Positions 1 through 6,226 of a stretch of 32,596 nt of DNA are shown in pieces (the first letter of the stretch is position 1; each line of letters starts with the position of its first letter). The notes beneath the pieces were generated by a model. That model searched no databases and was not told the origin of the DNA. It was given only the letters and a program-made list of their open reading frames with translations. The DNA comes from a virus: positions 1 through 32,596 of the IMG/VR virus record IMGVR_UViG_3300025881_001849; one strand, written 5' to 3'. A program made the translations under genes and the position numbers.

Positions 1-288
1 ATGCCTGCCAATAAAAAGGATGATTCTCTTAATCACCAGATTTATCACGATCCTAAGCCCAAAGATTTTTTAATCCCCGGCGAACTCTTAAAAATTAAGC
101 TGAACTTCAATTCTTTCACAGTTCACTTTCAAATCCCTGGCACAGAAAGATGGGAGCATCAATTAAGAGTCTTAAAAAGAACGTATCCCATTCAATCTTT
201 ATCGGCATTCTTTGCGTATAACGGGAAAATAGAACCTAAACACTTCGCCCATCGCCCCTCATGGTTTTGGGAGGAATTTAAATATTAA
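1..288 (+). CDS. Hypothetical protein, possibly cut by the window edge
   Basis: A 95-residue reading frame begins with ATG on the very first base, so the true start could lie upstream. The protein is basic and rich in aromatic residues, with a C-terminal part reading RPSWFWEEF. I recognise no family, catalytic motif, signal peptide or membrane segment. Its stop overlaps the stop region of the convergent reverse gene by four bases, a compact arrangement normal for phage DNA. Function unknown. Confidence 0.55.
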   Translation: MPANKKDDSLNHQIYHDPKPKDFLIPGELLKIKLNFNSFTVHFQIPGTERWEHQLRVLKRTYPIQSLSAFFAYNGKIEPKHFAHRPSWFWEEFKY

Positions 289-521
289 GATTTTTTATTA
301 GGCCACATTTTTTCCCTAATTCTATTCTCAAATTCTGGACAACACGCCTCAATTTTCATTTTTACATCAATATCTGGATCTGGCACATAACTTATAAGGG
401 TATTACTGCTGCATTTGCCACATCGCATTCCTTTTAATTTCAATTTTGAATGCTCCAGACGGTTCTTCGCGATCTCATTTAAATGTTTTGACCCCGTTTT
501 AACCTCATACTTTATAGCCAT
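285..521 (-). CDS. Small cysteine-rich hypothetical protein
   Basis: A 78-residue protein with a CGKC pair around residues 34-37 and an adjacent-cysteine site (ACCPEF) about 25 residues later, a layout that could bind one zinc ion. The N-terminal third is basic and probably helical. The start is well supported: AGGAGG lies at 531-526 on the reverse strand, four bases ahead of the ATG. A strong Shine-Dalgarno is exceptional in this window, where other starts have only A-rich leaders. It is transcribed divergently from the regulator at 671-949, which fits a control region, but I do not recognise the family and cannot assign a role. Confidence 0.6.
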   Translation of the reverse strand: MAIKYEVKTGSKHLNEIAKNRLEHSKLKLKGMRCGKCSSNTLISYVPDPDIDVKMKIEACCPEFENRIREKMWPNKKS

Positions 522-566
522 TTAGCCTCCTATTAAAATTTTAACATAAAATAATTACACTTTTAA

Positions 567-596
567 TTGTATAATACATTTTCAGTTGTATATTTG
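567..596 (+). promoter_or_regulatory. Bacteroidota-type promoter for the early genes
   Basis: A -33 TTG at 567-569 is followed after 19 bp by TATATTTG at 589-596, an exact match to the TAnnTTTG -7 box of Bacteroidota primary sigma factor promoters. Transcription would start near 602-604. The leader then begins with ATTAACGCAAG (605-615), close to the ACTAACGCAAA word found before four downstream genes. The first gene served is at 671. Confidence 0.65.
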
Positions 597-670
597 CTTC
601 AACGATTAACGCAAGCAAAACCACAACCAAATATAAGGAAGTGATTTGGTTTGAACAATAGAAGATTTGT

Positions 671-949
671 ATGATAACTCCAGAACAACAAAAAGGGCTT
701 CTTGCACATATTGGGGCAAGGCACATTTCTAAGGTGGCAGAATACTTCTACCAGCACATGATTTTTAATAGAAACGGTCATGCCTACCATCACAATTCTA
801 TTTCAGAAGTATTTAACGGGAGAAAGGAAAACCCAAAAATAGAAGCTGGTATCTGGGCTTTTGCAGAAGATCTAAAAAAGCAAAAAGAAAAAGAGGCTAA
901 AAGAAAAGCTGCCATTTTAGGAATTGATAATCCGGTAGAAAATGAATAG
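671..949 (+). CDS. Small helix-turn-helix-like regulator
   Basis: A 92-residue protein, the first gene behind the early promoter. Residues about 15-70 are helical and the stretch NSISEVFNGRKENPKI resembles the recognition-helix region of small phage and Xre-like DNA-binding proteins, where an SxxSxVFNGxRxNPKI pattern is common. The C-terminal tail is a charged helix rich in Lys and Glu. The likely role is transcriptional control of the early region (Cro-like or activator), acting on DNA in the cytoplasm. This rests on sequence feel and position, not on a confirmed domain match. Its stop overlaps the start of the next gene by eight bases, so the two are probably translationally coupled. Confidence 0.6.
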   Translation: MITPEQQKGLLAHIGARHISKVAEYFYQHMIFNRNGHAYHHNSISEVFNGRKENPKIEAGIWAFAEDLKKQKEKEAKRKAAILGIDNPVENE

Positions 950-1148
950 TAAAAATACCAGAGACCAAGAGCTTATAAAGCTATTAGTTCTAGATAAATT
1001 CTATACAGTTTTAACCAGAATCTTAATGCTTTTTGCAATTACAGTAGTATTTACTGCTATCTGTATAGTAGTAGCAATATCAAACCCAAACTCTTATAAA
1101 AAAGCAAAGCCTGAAGCAGCAACTTCAGACTTTATTCATAATTACTAA
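942..1148 (+). CDS. Single-pass membrane protein, unknown function
   Basis: A 68-residue protein with a short charged N-terminus, one strong hydrophobic span at about residues 24-47 (ILMLFAITVVFTAICIVVAI) and a Lys-rich tail. It overlaps the preceding regulator gene by eight bases. The stop codon TAA at 1146-1148 lies inside the intergenic word ACTAACGCAAA. It might be a superinfection-exclusion or inhibitor peptide, as small early membrane proteins often are, but nothing in the sequence proves that. Confidence 0.55.
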   Translation: MNSKNTRDQELIKLLVLDKFYTVLTRILMLFAITVVFTAICIVVAISNPNSYKKAKPEAATSDFIHNY

Positions 1149-1154
1149 CGCAAA
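1144..1154 (+). promoter_or_regulatory. ACTAACGCAAA intergenic motif, copy 1
   Basis: One of four identical 11-base words found between a stop codon and the next start in the early region. The start codon at 1165 lies 21 bases from the first base of the motif. No -7 box sits upstream at promoter distance, which argues for an RNA-level or translational role. Confidence 0.5.
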
Positions 1155-1164
1155 TTAATAGATC

Positions 1165-1779
1165 ATGAACAACAAAAGTACAACATCGCTACAACACTCG
1201 CAACACTTAATTGCAGGTTTATTACCAGGAGACAGCAACATTGAATTCTTTGGATGCTGGGACACCTTAGAGGTTAAATTCACGCAAAACGGAAGCACTC
1301 ATAATTTTAATGAGCTCTCTCCAGAAGACACTCGCACCTTAATGAATGCCTACAACAGCAATTTAGATGCTAGAACCGTGCTTTCTACTTATAAGGAAGA
1401 TGGAAAAATAGTCTCTAGAGCTAGGCAATTAGAACTCTATACATATTTCATGTATGGCGGCACCGATAATCATGCAGATATGATTGATGGAGTTCTGCAG
1501 GAACCAGAAAACTACAGACATACCCGAAACTGCATTTCCCTAAAATTTAAAACCATTAAGCTCAACGGAAATCCATTAAAGAACCGGGAGATTTTCATGT
1601 TGGACGAGATGCTGGAAGATCATAAAAATTTAGTGATCGCAATGAAGATGAAAATAGCTGAAAGCACCTATAACCAACATGACGCAGAGTTAAAACAAAA
1701 AGCCGGAGTACATTCTAAACATGGCCTGTTAGTAAGAGCTTGGCAAGAAGGTGTAGGCCAATATTTTAATAGAGTGTAA
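1165..1779 (+). CDS. Hypothetical early phage protein
   Basis: A 204-residue soluble protein with no signal peptide or membrane segment. It has a central ARQLELYTYFMYGGTDNHAD stretch and a basic, helical C-terminus ending in LLVRAWQEGVGQYFNRV. I know no function for it. The start ATG follows the ACTAACGCAAA motif and an AT-rich spacer. It begins a close run with the small genes at 1781, 1972 and 2197. Its place behind the regulator suggests a role in early takeover or DNA metabolism, which is inference from position only. Confidence 0.65.
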   Translation: MNNKSTTSLQHSQHLIAGLLPGDSNIEFFGCWDTLEVKFTQNGSTHNFNELSPEDTRTLMNAYNSNLDARTVLSTYKEDGKIVSRARQLELYTYFMYGGTDNHADMIDGVLQEPENYRHTRNCISLKFKTIKLNGNPLKNREIFMLDEMLEDHKNLVIAMKMKIAESTYNQHDAELKQKAGVHSKHGLLVRAWQEGVGQYFNRV

Positions 1780-1780
1780 A

Positions 1781-1960
1781 ATGATTTTTAGAAAAGACAT
1801 CACTTTTTACAAGCAGAAAATATCTCGAATTGAAGCCAATTTGGAGATGTTGAAGCATTCTAACCTTTGTTTTAAAGAGAAGGCAGATCTGCGCAAGATC
1901 TACTCATTACAACTTAGTTATTATAGAGAAAAGTTGAAGTCATTTCCCATAACTAAATAA
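1781..1960 (+). CDS. 59-residue hypothetical protein
   Basis: A short frame starting one base after the TAA of the upstream gene and stopping 11 bases before the next start. It fills what would otherwise be an unexplained 192-base gap in a tightly packed operon. The protein (MIFRKDITFYKQKISRIEAN and onward) is very basic, almost entirely helical, with a heptad-like pattern of Ile/Leu, and could form a coiled coil. No family recognised. The support is its exact fit between neighbours. Confidence 0.5.
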   Translation: MIFRKDITFYKQKISRIEANLEMLKHSNLCFKEKADLRKIYSLQLSYYREKLKSFPITK

Positions 1961-1971
1961 GATTTGAATTA

Positions 1972-2190
1972 ATGAGTACCATGACTGCTGATATTATTAA
2001 ACCTGTTTTCAACGCCCTACCGTTGGAACAGCAGCAGGCATTTAAAGAATGGATCTTGGCTAATGAGGAGTTGAAATCTGTTCCTAAAAAAGAGAAAAAA
2101 AGTCTCCTGGATAAAGTAGCAGATCAATTAGGAGAAGAATGGAGACTTGAGAACACAGAAATGATGATATCTAATTTTATGAACAGCTAA
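1972..2190 (+). CDS. 72-residue hypothetical protein
   Basis: A small, helical, charged protein with ALPLEQQQAFKEWILANEE near the N-terminus, a pattern of short amphipathic helices. The C-terminal half is acidic and basic in alternation. Two ATG codons lie close together (1972 and 1981) and either could be used. It lies 6 bases before the gene at 2197. I recognise no family and see no catalytic motif. Confidence 0.5.
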   Translation: MSTMTADIIKPVFNALPLEQQQAFKEWILANEELKSVPKKEKKSLLDKVADQLGEEWRLENTEMMISNFMNS

Positions 2191-2196
2191 TAAAAT

Positions 2197-2445
2197 ATGG
2201 GACCAACAAATAAAATTGCCCTGGCTATTAATGAGACGCTCCAACAGCGCGAATATGACAATTTAGCCACGAAGGAGCTCCCCCGTTCGCAGCGCAGGCA
2301 GTATGAAAGAGATCTTAGAAAACAAACCAAAAAGGCAGTTGGATTACTTACCAGGATTTCAAAAGCAGAACGCAACGGGAACCAGGAAGAACTGGAAAAA
2401 TTGAAAGAGGAATACAGGATTTGGAAAGCAGATCTGCCTAATTAG
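2197..2445 (+). CDS. 82-residue basic hypothetical protein
   Basis: A highly charged, probably all-helical protein. The middle (LPRSQRRQYERDLRKQTKKA) is rich in Arg and Lys and would suit nucleic-acid binding. It ends with TAG at 2443-2445, showing that amber is a normal stop codon in this genome. It is the last protein gene before the tRNA-like gene, which begins 7 bases after its stop. Function unknown. Confidence 0.5.
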   Translation: MGPTNKIALAINETLQQREYDNLATKELPRSQRRQYERDLRKQTKKAVGLLTRISKAERNGNQEELEKLKEEYRIWKADLPN

Positions 2446-2452
2446 AATTAAA

Positions 2453-2535
2453 TGAAAGTTAGCTCAACAGGTTAGAGCGCGAGAGCTAAGTAATATTAGT
2501 TCCCGAGGTTCCGGGTTCGACTCCCGGACTTTCCA
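2453..2535 (+). tRNA. tRNA-like gene with an enlarged anticodon arm
   Basis: The cloverleaf is clear at both ends. Acceptor 2453-2459 pairs with 2528-2534 at six of seven positions (T1 against C72 unpaired), followed by discriminator A2535. U8 and A9 are present. The D stem GCTC/GAGC encloses AACAGGTTA. The T arm is CCGGG, loop TTCGACT, CCCGG, fully canonical, and the variable loop is AGGTT. The anticodon arm (2480-2505) is 26 bases instead of 17: ten stacked positions with one A.C mismatch and one G.T wobble, closed by the six-base loop GTAATA. No standard seven-base anticodon loop can be drawn, so no amino acid is assigned. It could be a specialised or decoy tRNA, or a decayed one. CCA is not encoded after the discriminator. 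Confidence 0.6.
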
Positions 2536-2543
2536 CAAGAATT

Positions 2544-2608
2544 AAAACCGGCCGGCCTTTTAGGATGGTTAAAGTTAAGGTTAGGATAGGTTACATCCGG
2601 CCGGTTTT
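2544..2608 (+). repeat. CCGGCCGG inverted repeat enclosing GGTTA-type repeats
   Basis: AAAACCGGCCGG (2544-2555) and CCGGCCGGTTTT (2597-2608) are exact complements, giving a 12-bp stem. The loop holds five imperfect tandem copies of a GGTTA-like unit between 2567 and 2593 and a small inner inverted repeat GGATG (2563-2567) with CATCC (2594-2598). It follows the tRNA-like gene by nine bases. The trailing T run (2605-2609) would also allow it to act as a terminator, although the loop is very long for one. Confidence 0.65.
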
Positions 2609-2636
2609 TATTAAAAGTATAATACCCAACAAATTT

Positions 2637-2663
2637 TGGGGTGGCCCTACCTACCCCATTTTT
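2637..2663 (+). terminator. Probable intrinsic terminator
   Basis: TGGGGTGG (2637-2644) pairs with CTACCCCA (2651-2658) over eight positions with one G.T wobble, a six-base loop CCCTAC, and a following run of T (2659-2663). It would end the transcript carrying the tRNA-like gene. The next gene starts 13 bases later. Confidence 0.55.
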
Positions 2664-2676
2664 AAAAATTAAAATC

Positions 2677-3138
2677 ATGATACATTTTTTCGTAAAAGAC
2701 AACTCAGACACTCGATTCCATGATATGGAACTCGTTGCTTGGTGGGAAGATGAGAACGTTTTATACACCGATAATAGTCAATTCGGTTCCAGCTTCAAAA
2801 GAATAGAATTTCTTAGGCTATTTTCTCATAAAGAGTTAAACAATTCAGTTGCATTTAAAGCTGATTTCGGAAAAAATACGGCAGTAGGTCATAACGCAAG
2901 AACTGTAAAAGAATTTATAAAATCTGAAAAAGACAATGCTAGTTGGACTGGACCAGGATCTAAATATGTAACTGAAAAGGAATATCTCGAATTACGAAAG
3001 AAGCTTATAGAAATATACCAGTCGAATATGTTCCTGGATTTAGAAATATTAAAACCAACCATAGCTCAGCCTGTTCAAGAACTTGAAACAGGAACAAAAG
3101 TTTTTTTTAATAATAACAAGACCAAAAGCGAGGCTTAG
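2677..3138 (+). CDS. Hypothetical protein, 153 residues
   Basis: The start is placed at ATG 2677, preceded by AAAATTAAAATC as at other starts in this window. A GTG at 2641 in the same frame lies inside the terminator stem and is unlikely. The N-terminus is beta-rich (IHFFVKDNSDTRFHDMELVA) with a WWEDE patch, and the C-terminal half is helical. No family recognised. It stands alone between a terminator and the 605-residue gene. A GCAGGG/CCCTGC inverted repeat lies in the gap that follows. Confidence 0.6.
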   Translation: MIHFFVKDNSDTRFHDMELVAWWEDENVLYTDNSQFGSSFKRIEFLRLFSHKELNNSVAFKADFGKNTAVGHNARTVKEFIKSEKDNASWTGPGSKYVTEKEYLELRKKLIEIYQSNMFLDLEILKPTIAQPVQELETGTKVFFNNNKTKSEA

Positions 3139-3207
3139 CCTCCAAACCAAGTGCCGCAGGGATGGAGAACCCTACCCCTGCCCGCATTTGATTATAAAAT
3201 ATAACGT

Positions 3208-5025
3208 ATGCAATCAACAGAATCCTCCCAGCAATTATCTATAGGTTCACTTATGCGCCAGAATTTGAGCATCCTCCCTCAAGGATCTTCAAAAGGCCCT
3301 ACCAAAAAGGCGTATAAGTATCCCTATATGGATAGTGAGGCCATTAATACCACCATCCAGAACGCTAAGAAATTTGCAGAGGCGTACAATAAAGCCCAGG
3401 ATGAAAAAAGCTCCGGTATTCAGAAAATCAATAGAGAGCTTCGCCTAGCATTAAAATCAGATCCGCATACTACAGAGCAAAAAGTATTATTCCAGGAATA
3501 TAAGCAGCAAGAAAAGATCTCTGGTTTAGAACCGATGGCATATAACCAAAAAGTTCTGGAGTTTAATAGAGCGCACGGAACTCATTATTTTATGAGAACC
3601 TATAAAAAGCTAAAGAGCGAGATTGCTGTAACCTTTGCGCACCTGGTATTCTTTTATGCAGCCCAAATAAGATCTAACAACGCCCGAAAATTAAATGCCG
3701 GAGTAACTACCGCCGGAACTTTACCAAGATTGCTCACCAATAGCGAAAACATAAAGCGATATAAGGTCGAGGGAGTGCCTCAGTGCCCTTTTCAGAACGA
3801 TGCTATACTTAACCATGTTCACAACTTAGTAGAAGCCGGAATTCTTATTAAATACAAATCTCACGGTAGAAATATGGGCTTTTCTGTAGAGTTTAACCCC
3901 GAAATTTTGGAGGTAAAAGACCAGAATTTCACAAAACTTCAAAACGCTAACAGTCAGTTAGTTGTGAAATTTAAAACGGGAAAACCCACCTATAGTGATT
4001 GTATTACAAGAACAGGTGAAGATGATAATGAAAATAAAGGGGATGCCGTTGGCAATCCCCAGATAAGGAACGTCACGCAAAAAAGCGTGACTACATCAGC
4101 TACAGGAAACAATTACAGGGTCACCAAAAGCGAGGAAAACCCGGAACCAAAAGCAAGCGCCAAACCTGAAAATTTAATTAAAAATTCTCCAGAAGTGGAG
4201 AAAAAACAAGAACAGGTTTCGCCGGGCCGCGAAAATTTGGCTAGTGATCATCTGGAAGCAAAAATTCAAGACAAATGGGAACTTTGCAAGGAACTTTCTC
4301 TAGATATGCATGTGAATCACATCCCTATTGACGGGAAAATGCTGTACAACGAAGCTAGAAATGGCACCATGAGCCAGCAAACATTCCGAACGTTAATATT
4401 TCAAGAATTCATGAAGTACATCTCCAGGCTTAAAAAAGGAAATCAGAGTGCTGCAGGTGCATTTTACCGAGCCTTTGATGAGCTTGAAGATATAAAATTG
4501 AAAAATTATCGCGGGTATTATTTCACTAAAGAAACCATGCTGGAGCAATACGAGATCTGGCTTAAATGTGTGGATTATGCCGAAAAAAATTGGGGAATAA
4601 AACGAAATTGGAGATTCTTATTCATCAACGATTATCTTGATCATAATCGCCGTGACGGAAAGGAAATGGGGTTCTGGTATGTGGTAGAACATCTTTATCA
4701 AAAACATGAAAAGCAAAAAGCAAAACGAAAAGCCATAACTGCTAAAAATAAAGCGAAACACGATGTTCGCAAGAAAAAAATAAAGCTAGACCGGGTTCAG
4801 AAATATGGTTACAGATCTATTAAACCGGGAACCAATGCCAAAGCACTTTCTGACTATGAAAAAGCAAGAAAAGCCGTGAGGAAATATCTTTTTGCAGAAG
4901 ATAAATCTGCGGCATTTACAGAACTACACCGCTATTGCAGGTACAATTTAAACCAAACTATTGTTGATGGATTGCAAAATCTGATAGAGTCAGAAAGTGC
5001 TAACTTAAGGAAATATAAAGCATAA
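3208..5025 (+). CDS. Winged-helix DNA-binding protein, possible replication initiator
   Basis: A 605-residue soluble protein, the largest in the early region. Residues about 135-235 look like a winged-helix domain: a helix (VTFAHLVFFYAAQIR), a recognition region with LNHVHNLVEAGILIKYKSHG and a closing strand (FSVEFNPEIL). Residues about 255-350 are low-complexity, polar and Lys/Glu-rich, a probable linker. The C-terminal 250 residues are helical and very basic (many KRKAITAKNKAKHDVRKKK-type runs). The size, layout and early position suggest a phage replication initiator of the lambda O or DnaT kind, which would bind an origin and recruit a helicase. No helicase or primase gene is visible beside it, so the role is inference. 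Confidence 0.55.
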   Translation: MQSTESSQQLSIGSLMRQNLSILPQGSSKGPTKKAYKYPYMDSEAINTTIQNAKKFAEAYNKAQDEKSSGIQKINRELRLALKSDPHTTEQKVLFQEYKQQEKISGLEPMAYNQKVLEFNRAHGTHYFMRTYKKLKSEIAVTFAHLVFFYAAQIRSNNARKLNAGVTTAGTLPRLLTNSENIKRYKVEGVPQCPFQNDAILNHVHNLVEAGILIKYKSHGRNMGFSVEFNPEILEVKDQNFTKLQNANSQLVVKFKTGKPTYSDCITRTGEDDNENKGDAVGNPQIRNVTQKSVTTSATGNNYRVTKSEENPEPKASAKPENLIKNSPEVEKKQEQVSPGRENLASDHLEAKIQDKWELCKELSLDMHVNHIPIDGKMLYNEARNGTMSQQTFRTLIFQEFMKYISRLKKGNQSAAGAFYRAFDELEDIKLKNYRGYYFTKETMLEQYEIWLKCVDYAEKNWGIKRNWRFLFINDYLDHNRRDGKEMGFWYVVEHLYQKHEKQKAKRKAITAKNKAKHDVRKKKIKLDRVQKYGYRSIKPGTNAKALSDYEKARKAVRKYLFAEDKSAAFTELHRYCRYNLNQTIVDGLQNLIESESANLRKYKA

Positions 5026-5036
5026 AAAATAAACTT

Positions 5037-5339
5037 ATGAAAAATAAAAGTATAGAATCATTGGGACTTTATGAAGCATTAGAAGCCTGTAAAAAAGGAC
5101 TTCCTAAAGCATTTGAAAACATAGCTCCCATTGAATGGAAAATTAACAGAGAAGAATCTGACATGGTTAAATTCATCAGTATTTCAAGTGAAAAAAGTAG
5201 TTGCAGTTTCAAAGTTGCAATTGAATATGGTTTTACACCAATGTTTGAAGCTTATGATTTACTCTTAGACGAACCAATAAGATATTTTGATAATGGAGTG
5301 GCTACCGATTTTCTAAGAGATTTAGGATACGAAATTTAA
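5037..5339 (+). CDS. Hypothetical protein, 100 residues
   Basis: A small acidic protein beginning 11 bases after the winged-helix gene and preceded by AAAAATAAACTT, the usual A-rich leader here. It has a helix at the N-terminus (ESLGLYEALEACKKGL), a beta-like middle and an acidic C-terminus. No known motif. Function unknown. Confidence 0.55.
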   Translation: MKNKSIESLGLYEALEACKKGLPKAFENIAPIEWKINREESDMVKFISISSEKSSCSFKVAIEYGFTPMFEAYDLLLDEPIRYFDNGVATDFLRDLGYEI

Positions 5340-5344
5340 TAATA

Positions 5345-5355
5345 ACTAACGCAAA
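5345..5355 (+). promoter_or_regulatory. ACTAACGCAAA intergenic motif, copy 2
   Basis: It lies six bases after the stop of the upstream gene, and its first base is 13 bases before the ATG at 5358, closer than in the other copies. It is identical to copies at 1144, 6206 and 7273. Confidence 0.5.
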
Positions 5356-5357
5356 TT

Positions 5358-5615
5358 ATGAATAGAAATGAATGCTCACACGGAAATACCAATAACTGCA
5401 AGGAATGCAGCCTGGTTAAAATGGTGGCGTACTTACAAACCGATGATAAGATTGTATGGTATTCCTATTTTAAAGAAGATAAAAAGTACGGAAGGCTGGA
5501 AATGATCTCTGGCCAGATGGGATCCAGACTTCAGAAAAAGCATGGCGAAGCTGTAAAGAAGATCATGTTTTTTGATAACAAGACCGCAGGTAAACCTATG
5601 ATAGGTGAAAGTTAA
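5358..5615 (+). CDS. Small zinc-finger-like protein
   Basis: An 85-residue protein whose N-terminus has a C-x-H-x(6)-C-x(2)-C arrangement (residues 6, 8, 15 and 18), a likely single zinc site. The rest is beta-rich and basic with no further motif. Short Cys/His proteins like this are frequent in phage early regions and usually remain unassigned. It lies just behind copy 2 of the shared intergenic motif and six bases before the next gene. Confidence 0.55.
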   Translation: MNRNECSHGNTNNCKECSLVKMVAYLQTDDKIVWYSYFKEDKKYGRLEMISGQMGSRLQKKHGEAVKKIMFFDNKTAGKPMIGES

Positions 5616-5620
5616 GCGCT

Positions 5621-6001
5621 ATGAACAATCAAAAAATTCCACTTAAAAAATTAGATTTTGCAGATCTGTATGTTCTTAATGAAGCTGCAAATTATTACCT
5701 GGGCTACTTAAGAAGTCTAGTACAGGATAAAAAAACGGCTCAGGCGTATATCCATCTTTCAATTTTATCGAGCTATGGTTTTGATATTTATAAAAAATTG
5801 TTTGCCCACCAGATTGAAAGCAGCTTAAAAATGCCAATTTTCACCGCCTTTGTAGCCTTAGACAGTTTGCAATATTATCTGGACTCCGGAACTCCAAGTT
5901 CTTTACACCAGGCAAAGTGTTCTCGTTTAATACAGGAATTAGACAGCGCACTCCCTACAACTTCAGATGGGAAAGTGTTCACCATAAATTCAGAATTATA
6001 A
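5621..6001 (+). CDS. Hypothetical helical protein, 126 residues
   Basis: A mostly helical soluble protein with many Tyr, Leu and Ala residues. The central LSILSSYGFDIYKKLF is hydrophobic but too polar for a membrane span. It starts six bases after the preceding stop and ends one base before the ATG of the interrupted gene at 6003, so these belong to one operon. No family recognised. Confidence 0.55.
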   Translation: MNNQKIPLKKLDFADLYVLNEAANYYLGYLRSLVQDKKTAQAYIHLSILSSYGFDIYKKLFAHQIESSLKMPIFTAFVALDSLQYYLDSGTPSSLHQAKCSRLIQELDSALPTTSDGKVFTINSEL

Positions 6002-6002
6002 C

Positions 6003-6203
6003 ATGGAAAAGATCCTAGAGATTATTCGAGAGAATTCTAAAATTACCGGCAACGGATCCGGAATTTCCATGGTTGCTATTTATCTCAAAAGTGATTTAAT
6101 ATTCTCTCTTGTCTAGGAATATTTGAGGCAGCTTATAAAATCGGGCCAGATCTACTGCAGAAAAGGCATTAACGATTTCCTATTTTTTATAAAACAAGAT
6201 TAA
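6003..6203 (+). pseudogene. Small gene interrupted by an in-frame amber codon
   Basis: ATG at 6003 opens a frame that meets TAG at 6114-6116 after 37 codons and then stays open in the same frame for 28 more codons to TAA at 6201-6203. The full product would be 66 residues. The part before the stop (ISMVAIYLKSDLIFSLV) and the part after (EYLRQLIKSGQIYCRKG) read together as a small winged-helix-like unit in which the second half would be the recognition helix and wing. One base change from a sense codon such as AAG or GAG would explain the TAG. Amber is used as a true stop at 949, 2445 and 3138, so general recoding is unlikely. Either a recent nonsense mutation or occasional read-through is possible. 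Confidence 0.55.
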
Positions 6204-6205
6204 CA

Positions 6206-6216
6206 ACTAACGCAAA
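6206..6216 (+). promoter_or_regulatory. ACTAACGCAAA intergenic motif, copy 3
   Basis: It begins two bases after the stop of the interrupted gene, and its first base is 21 bases ahead of the ATG at 6227, the same distance as copy 1. Confidence 0.5.
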
Positions 6217-6226
6217 AATTAAAATT

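Noticed and set aside
2486-2498. Amber-suppressor tRNA able to read the TAG at 6114
   Set aside because: CTA occurs in the anticodon arm at 2486-2488, but it lies in the stem and is preceded by G, not the invariant U33. No seven-base loop presents it, and amber is a normal stop at several genes here.
2641-2676. GTG start at 2641 extending the 153-residue gene
   Set aside because: The extension would lie inside a terminator stem and loop, while ATG 2677 has the typical A-rich leader.
5091-5102. Reverse late-promoter box at AAAAAAGGAC near 5091
   Set aside because: The next bases are TT, so the TGTCC core is not complete; it lies inside a forward gene with no reverse gene to serve.
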